Assembly (NCBI GenBank): GCA_964575845.1
Contig: CAZNSX010000008.1
Coordinates: 137,799-201,798, forward strand
Reading direction: 5' to 3'
Source of the DNA: CAZNSX01 sp964575845
Lineage (GTDB): Bacteria; UBA8248; CAZNSX01
DNA: 64,000 nucleotides
The notes beneath the pieces are model-generated. The model saw only the letters and a program-made list of their open reading frames with translations. It had not been told where the DNA came from and did no database searches. A program made the position numbers and the translations under genes. Shown piece after piece: positions 59,796 through 64,000 of this stretch; positions within the stretch are counted from its first letter, which is position 1; the number at the start of each line of letters is the position of its first letter.

Positions 59796-60305
59796 ATGAA
59801 GGCCAAAAAGCGCTGCGCATGGTGCGCGGGCGACCCCCTCCTTGAGAGATATCACGACATCGAGTGGGGAAAGCCCATAAGGGGGGAGAGGGAGCTTTTC
59901 GAGCGCCTCATCCTGGAGATATTCCAGGCCGGGCTCAACTGGCGGATGGTCGTCCATAAGCGGCGGGCCTTCCGCAGGGCCTTTTCCGGCTTCTCCCCCG
60001 CCCGTGTCGCCTCCTTCGGCAAAAGAGACGTTGGGCGCCTTCTCAGGGATGAGGGAATCATAAGGAACCGCCTCAAGATAGAGGCCGCGATAGAGAACGC
60101 CAGGGTTGTCCTCGAGCTCAAAAAGGAGTTCGGCTCATTCAATAAATACCTCGGGAGCCTTGACGGAATGGATGAGGGAGCCCTCTTCAGGGAGTTCAAA
60201 AAGCGCTTCCGCTTCATGGGCCCCAAGATAGCCGAGAGCTTCCTCCAGAGCATAGGCCGCCTCCCCACGCCCCATGAGGAGGGGTGTTGGATGGGGGGGA
60301 AATAA
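59796..60305 (+). CDS. tag: DNA-3-methyladenine glycosylase I
   Basis: 169 residues. Tag hallmarks: CAWCAGDPLLERYHDIEWG at the N-terminus and the C-terminal His/Cys zinc partner (PHEEGC), the zinc snap; a central HhH-like fold with AGLNWRMVVHKRRAFRRAF. It excises 3-methyladenine from alkylated DNA. Third gene of the lexA operon, 31 bp after the methyltransferase, so it is probably induced by damage. It is slightly shorter than E. coli Tag (187). Confidence 0.9.
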   Translation: MKAKKRCAWCAGDPLLERYHDIEWGKPIRGERELFERLILEIFQAGLNWRMVVHKRRAFRRAFSGFSPARVASFGKRDVGRLLRDEGIIRNRLKIEAAIENARVVLELKKEFGSFNKYLGSLDGMDEGALFREFKKRFRFMGPKIAESFLQSIGRLPTPHEEGCWMGGK

Positions 60306-60501
60306 TAACCTTCGTCCAAATACTCCTAGTACTATTTTTGCAAAGGCCTTTAATTTCAAGGGGTTTAATTTGAAAATGGGGTGCCAGCGAGGTTCTATTA
60401 TTTGCTCTTTCTTAGTCCACGGGGCTGCGCCCGGAAGGTGATGGAAGTGGCAACACGGGCCGAAGAGGGGAAGATGGCTCCAAGAGGAGATAAAAGAAAA
60501 C

Positions 60502-61248
60502 ATGCTAGATGAAGAGATGGGAAGGCGATTTTTTGAGCAAGCGATGGAATTCTGGATTAAACCAGAGATCAAACGCCGCCATGACGAGGGAAGGCTCCCC
60601 CAAGGGTTTAGTCTTTGGGCTGCTCAAGTCATGTTCGATCCTCCTGGCGGGGGTCCGCCAGAAGTGCGCCTTAATAAGGAGGTCAGGGGGACCTTTGAGG
60701 TGAGCGTTAGTCGTGATGTCGATATTAACAAGGGGACAATTTCACTAGAGGAGATTGAAAAGCTCAAGAAAATCAACCTGCCGGAGGAAGAGCTCGATCG
60801 GGGACATCTCACCATGATCCTTGTCAAGGGCTTCTGGCGCATCGGCTTTGACTTGCGATATAACAAGCGAAAGGTCCGTTCCGTAATTGTAGCGGCGCGA
60901 GAGTATTTAGATTATGCCAGACAAGCGATTGTAGAGCACAAGCACCGTTTAAGTCTCGACCTCGCCTTTGCAGCCGGTGAACTATCCGCCAAGGGATTTC
61001 TTATGACAGAGCCTCTCGAGATTCCGAAAAGACACAAAAGAATCTTGAGTAGGTATTCAATGCACGAAGATCTCGGAAATGTCCCAACAGGCTTTGGGAG
61101 AGCATTAAACCGCTTAATTAAGCGGCGAGATATGGCTCGGTATCGGCCTTACGAGCATAAGATTACCGAACAGGAAGCTCTAAGTGCAATCGAGTTGAGT
61201 CAGCAAATGCTCAGCCATACCGAGGGACGTGTCCAAGACATCCTTTGA
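60502..61248 (+). CDS. HEPN-like protein beside the STAND gene
   Basis: 248 residues. The N-terminal half (1-115) is unplaced. The C-terminal half looks like a HEPN bundle: AREYLDYARQAIVEHKHRLS with LDLAFAAGELSAKGFLM, then a conserved LIKRRDMARYRPYEH and TEQEALSAIELSQQML. These are common features of HEPN proteins that pair with nucleotidyltransferases or in defence. It lies 182 bp upstream of a STAND NTPase on the same strand, so a two-gene defence unit is conceivable. Not proven. Confidence 0.5.
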   Translation: MLDEEMGRRFFEQAMEFWIKPEIKRRHDEGRLPQGFSLWAAQVMFDPPGGGPPEVRLNKEVRGTFEVSVSRDVDINKGTISLEEIEKLKKINLPEEELDRGHLTMILVKGFWRIGFDLRYNKRKVRSVIVAAREYLDYARQAIVEHKHRLSLDLAFAAGELSAKGFLMTEPLEIPKRHKRILSRYSMHEDLGNVPTGFGRALNRLIKRRDMARYRPYEHKITEQEALSAIELSQQMLSHTEGRVQDIL

Positions 61249-61336
61249 GCCGTAAGACCCGAACGATTGAAATACAATAAATTGCAACCCCCCTCGGCGA
61301 GGCCCTGAGCTTCCAGGCTACCATCCAAAAGTCCTC

Positions 61337-61363
61337 TTGAAGTAAAAGGTTTTTGTATATAAT
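61337..61363 (+). promoter_or_regulatory. Weak candidate promoter of the STAND gene
   Basis: TTGAAG (61337-61342), 15 bp, TATAAT (61358-61363). The -10 is perfect but the spacing is short by two. Confidence 0.3.
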
Positions 61364-61430
61364 GAACAGGACCAAGCCTGTTCTGATTCGCCCATGGCCT
61401 TATCAAAAAGCCTGAGGATGGATTAGTTTT

Positions 61431-64000
61431 ATGGCTGTTGCAGAAGGTTTGATCGTTGCGGGTCTCTATGACCTGTTTAAATTCGGCGGCAAGCTTCTGT
61501 TGGGAGAGCATTACGGCGCCTTTCAGAAAGCCCGCACGGCTGCCATCAAGCAACTCAAGCAAGAGTTCAAGGATGAGGAATTGGTAGCTATCTTCACAAC
61601 CTTTAACAACATGGACTGGAAGCTCAGGCTGGATAAGGGACGGGTTGCCGAAACGCTGAAAAACCTTAGACGGGGTTCTGGCCATATCGACGCACAGCCC
61701 ATCATAGATGAAATCAACGCTGAGCTGGGAGAAGCCTGGACTGATAAGGCTGATAAAGTTGAGCATGTAGTCAACCGGTATATTGCCTGCGTTGCTGAAC
61801 ATTTAAAGAGGGATCACAAACTACAAAAATATTTCATGGAACTCAAGATTAACATGATCCTTGAAAGGCTCGATGAGCTCGTGCCAGCGGATCTTGAGGA
61901 AAGGGAAAAACCTCGCCCACCCCGCCCCCTATTCCCTCGCCCCACGGCCAATTTTGTCGGGCGTGAGGAGGAGTTGAAGGAGCTCAGGGGGGCCGTGGCT
62001 TCACATAACACAACGGTAATCATTGATGGCCTCGCGGGAATCGGGAAATCCGAGCTTGCGAAGAAGTTCGGGGAGGAGCAGGAGGGCCGCACATGCATCT
62101 GGGTTGAGTGTGAAACTATCAATTCCCCGGACCTCCTGGTTGAGGAGGTTGTGCGGTCCCTGGATGAGGAGAATGCTGTGAGCCTTCAGGCCGCCATGAA
62201 GAATCTGCCCGCCGATGAGCGGCGGGTCGCTTATATGGCCGATGCGCTGAGCCGGTCTCTGGATGCGAGCGATGTCCTTCTCTTCCTTGACGGCTATGAG
62301 CGCATCAAGTCGGAGGCCGTCCATGATTTACTGGCCGCGCTTAATAGCCGTCTCAGGAAAGCAAAAGTTATCATGACGACCCGCAGGGCACCTGACTTTA
62401 TACCCGATGCAGCCCTGATCGGTGGCGGAAAGCTGGGCGGCCTTGAGGAAGATTCGGCCATCAGGCTAATGAAAAAGCTGGGGCTTCAGGGAGTGCCGGA
62501 AAAAAGCCTTCTCAAGGTGAATGAACGCCTTAAGGGATATCCCAAACTCATAGAGCTTTTCTGCGGCCGTGCTAGCAAAATTGGAGTCAAGGTAGCATTG
62601 GATGGCCTTCTGGCAGCAGAGGGGCCGATAGAAGAATATTTGCTTAATGAAGTTTACAGTGCCCTTTCAGAGAAAGAAAGGCAGCTTCTACACTGGATAG
62701 CTACTTTCCGTGAGGCAGTTCCATATGAGGCCATCTGTTACGGATATGACGATGGGAAACCTGACGAGGTTCTGGTTTCCCTCATAGAGCGGCACCTGAT
62801 TGATAAGGGCGAGAGGAAGGACTCTTATTCAATCCACCAGTTGATCGGCGAGTTCATTCACATCCGCCTAGATATTGAGGCCCATAAGGCCCTCCATCTC
62901 AAGGCCGCAGGGTATTACCGCTCGCTTCACGAGAAGGTAACCCAGGAGAACTTTAGGGATTTCGTTGAAGCTCATCATCACGAGTGTGAGGGGGGTGAAT
63001 ATGATAGAGCGTGCGAGGCATTGTTTAAAAATAAGCTCAACGAGCATCTTGATCTCTGGGGATATCCAGCTTTGCTCGTTCAGATGTATGAGCGTTTAAT
63101 TCCACATGACTGGAAAAAGAATCCGCCGTTATTGAAGGAAAAGCAATGGCATACTGTTGTAATCAACCAAATAGGTCTTGCCTATGCTGCCCTCGGCCAG
63201 GTGGAGCGTGCCATTGAGTACCATGAGCAGGCCCTTGCTATAAGCCGTGAGATAGGTTATAGGCGCGGCGAGGGAGGCGATCTCTGTGGCCTAGGCCTTG
63301 CTTACGCTGACATCGGCCAGGTAGATCGTGCGATTGAGTATTACGAGCAAGCCCTGGCTATCCACCGTGAGATTGGTGATAAGCAGGGCGAGGGCGGTGA
63401 CCTGGGCAACCTGGGCGCTGCCTATTATCGGCTCGGCCAGGTAGAGCATGCTATTGATTATTATGAGCAGGCTTTGGCTATTCAGCGCGAGATTGGAGAT
63501 AGGCGCGGTGAGGGCAATGAACTAGGTAACCTGGGCATTGCGTATGCTGGCCTCGGCCAGTTGCAGCGCGCTATCGAGTATTATGAGCAGGCTTTGGCTA
63601 TTCAGCGCGAGATTGGAGATAGGCACGGCGAGGGCAGTCAACTAGGCAACCTGGGCATTGCGTATGCTGCCCTCGGCCACGTGGAGCGTGCTATTGAGTA
63701 TCATGAGAGGGCTCTTGCCATAAGCCGTGAGATTCGCGATAGGCGTGGCGAGGGCGGTGACCTCGGCAACCTGGGCATTGCTTATGCTGCCCTCGGCCAG
63801 TTGCAGCGTGCCATTGAGTATCATGAGCAGGCCCTGGCCATAAGCCGCGAGATTGGTTATAAGGAGGGCGAGGGCAATCAACTAGGCAATCTGGGCATTG
63901 CGTATGCTGGCCTCGGCCAGTTGCAGCGCGCTATCGAGTATTATAAGCAGGCTTTGGCTATTCAGCGCGAGATTGGAGATAAGCGCGGCGAGGGCAATCA
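61431..64000 (+). CDS. STAND NTPase with TPR array (partial, open at window end)
   Basis: At least 856 residues, no stop before the end. Layout: an N-terminal helical region (about 1-155) of unknown fold; a linker with FVGREEELKELR; a P-loop NTPase with Walker A GLAGIGKSELAKK and Walker B-like VLLFLDGY, then MTTRRAPDF (sensor-like); a winged-helix-like region with a His in SYSIHQLIGEFIH (about 470); and from about residue 582 seven near-identical 40-residue tetratricopeptide repeats (GLAYAALGQVERAIEYHEQA type). This is a typical NLR/Avs-like sensor design; the repeats would recognise the trigger. Start ATG 61431 is the first in frame; GAGGATGG lies upstream. Confidence 0.82.
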   Translation, partial: MAVAEGLIVAGLYDLFKFGGKLLLGEHYGAFQKARTAAIKQLKQEFKDEELVAIFTTFNNMDWKLRLDKGRVAETLKNLRRGSGHIDAQPIIDEINAELGEAWTDKADKVEHVVNRYIACVAEHLKRDHKLQKYFMELKINMILERLDELVPADLEEREKPRPPRPLFPRPTANFVGREEELKELRGAVASHNTTVIIDGLAGIGKSELAKKFGEEQEGRTCIWVECETINSPDLLVEEVVRSLDEENAVSLQAAMKNLPADERRVAYMADALSRSLDASDVLLFLDGYERIKSEAVHDLLAALNSRLRKAKVIMTTRRAPDFIPDAALIGGGKLGGLEEDSAIRLMKKLGLQGVPEKSLLKVNERLKGYPKLIELFCGRASKIGVKVALDGLLAAEGPIEEYLLNEVYSALSEKERQLLHWIATFREAVPYEAICYGYDDGKPDEVLVSLIERHLIDKGERKDSYSIHQLIGEFIHIRLDIEAHKALHLKAAGYYRSLHEKVTQENFRDFVEAHHHECEGGEYDRACEALFKNKLNEHLDLWGYPALLVQMYERLIPHDWKKNPPLLKEKQWHTVVINQIGLAYAALGQVERAIEYHEQALAISREIGYRRGEGGDLCGLGLAYADIGQVDRAIEYYEQALAIHREIGDKQGEGGDLGNLGAAYYRLGQVEHAIDYYEQALAIQREIGDRRGEGNELGNLGIAYAGLGQLQRAIEYYEQALAIQREIGDRHGEGSQLGNLGIAYAALGHVERAIEYHERALAISREIRDRRGEGGDLGNLGIAYAALGQLQRAIEYHEQALAISREIGYKEGEGNQLGNLGIAYAGLGQLQRAIEYYKQALAIQREIGDKRGEGN
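63172..64000 (+). repeat. 120-bp direct repeats encoding TPRs
   Basis: Seven tandem units with exact 120-bp period (starting near 63181, 63301, 63421, 63541, 63661, 63781, 63901) inside the STAND gene. Some are almost identical in DNA: about 80 bases from 63,541 and from 63,901 match except for one or two positions. This points to recent duplication or gene conversion. The array continues past the window. Confidence 0.9.

Noticed and set aside
60421..60510. Short plus-strand frame (MEVATRAEEGKMAPRGDKRK) ahead of the HEPN-like gene
   Set aside because: 23 codons, overlaps the next start, no family; possibly a leader peptide but unsupported.

Overview
The window is bacterial chromosome: dense, operonic, GC-rich genes that use many AGG and ATA codons, with Shine-Dalgarno starts (ATG, some GTG and TTG). 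There is no rRNA, no convincing tRNA and no CRISPR array. The 14-subunit complex I, a periplasmic-nitrate-reductase-like cluster, LexA, and the mix of small-molecule hydrolases, transporters and oxidoreductases suit a Gram-negative respiratory heterotroph of a poorly cultured phylum (Nitrospinota/Tectomicrobia/Methylomirabilota-like). That placement is a guess.

Layout. 1-1,040: the start of an MFS transporter, a wrecked short-chain dehydrogenase and a receiver domain that has lost its phospho-site. 1,244-15,773: a complete nuoA-N operon behind a clear sigma-70-type promoter. 15,788-25,475: a second, divergent nuo operon (A,B,C,D,H,J,K,L,M,N) with no E, F, G or I. 25,670-28,098: two coupled MFS transporters. 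28,180-30,292: an AT-richer HEPN-like gene, a thermonuclease/polymerase chimeric remnant and a DUF3303 protein. 30,722-33,922: a LexA-type damage cassette on the minus strand (RecA-like protein without a P-loop, small coiled-coil protein, frameshifted family B polymerase). 34,014-40,905: a small four-helix membrane protein, diheme cytochrome c, NapA-like molybdoenzyme and NapG/H/F-like iron-sulfur proteins. 41,053-49,039: adenylate cyclase, OYE-family reductase, M24 peptidase, zinc alcohol dehydrogenase, twin cupins and a CocE-like hydrolase bracketed by direct repeats. 49,394-51,678: AT-richer accessory genes (HhH protein, NucS-like nuclease, broken HEPN). 52,050-57,491: SGNH protein, alpha/beta hydrolase and E1 alpha/beta of a 2-oxoacid dehydrogenase, separated by dispersed repeats. 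57,642-60,305: a DnaB-N-like protein divergent from lexA-methyltransferase-tag. 60,502-64,000: a HEPN-like protein and a STAND NTPase with a 120-bp-periodic TPR array that runs off the window.

The main discovery is a self-consistent DNA-damage regulon. Three promoters (lexA, the DnaB-N-like gene, and the RecA-like/PolB cassette about 24 kb away) share one architecture: TTGAC(C/T), then a 17-bp spacer that is itself the operator TTCG(C/T)-N6-TTCGC, then TATA(C/T)T. The direct repeat with an 11-bp period recalls the alphaproteobacterial GTTC-N7-GTTC LexA box but has a different core. A fourth copy lies in the leader of the DnaB-N-like gene. The regulon appears to tie together LexA, a methyltransferase, a 3-methyladenine glycosylase, a degenerate RecA-like ATPase, a probably inactivated PolB and a stand-alone DnaB-N-like domain.

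A second theme is energy metabolism: two paralogous complex I operons in tandem, the second lacking its electron-input module and NuoI, followed later by a Nap-like terminal reductase with a Crp/Fnr-type palindrome upstream. The third is accessory or defence content (three HEPN-like genes, a NucS-like nuclease, a STAND-TPR protein) in AT-richer or repeat-rich islands.
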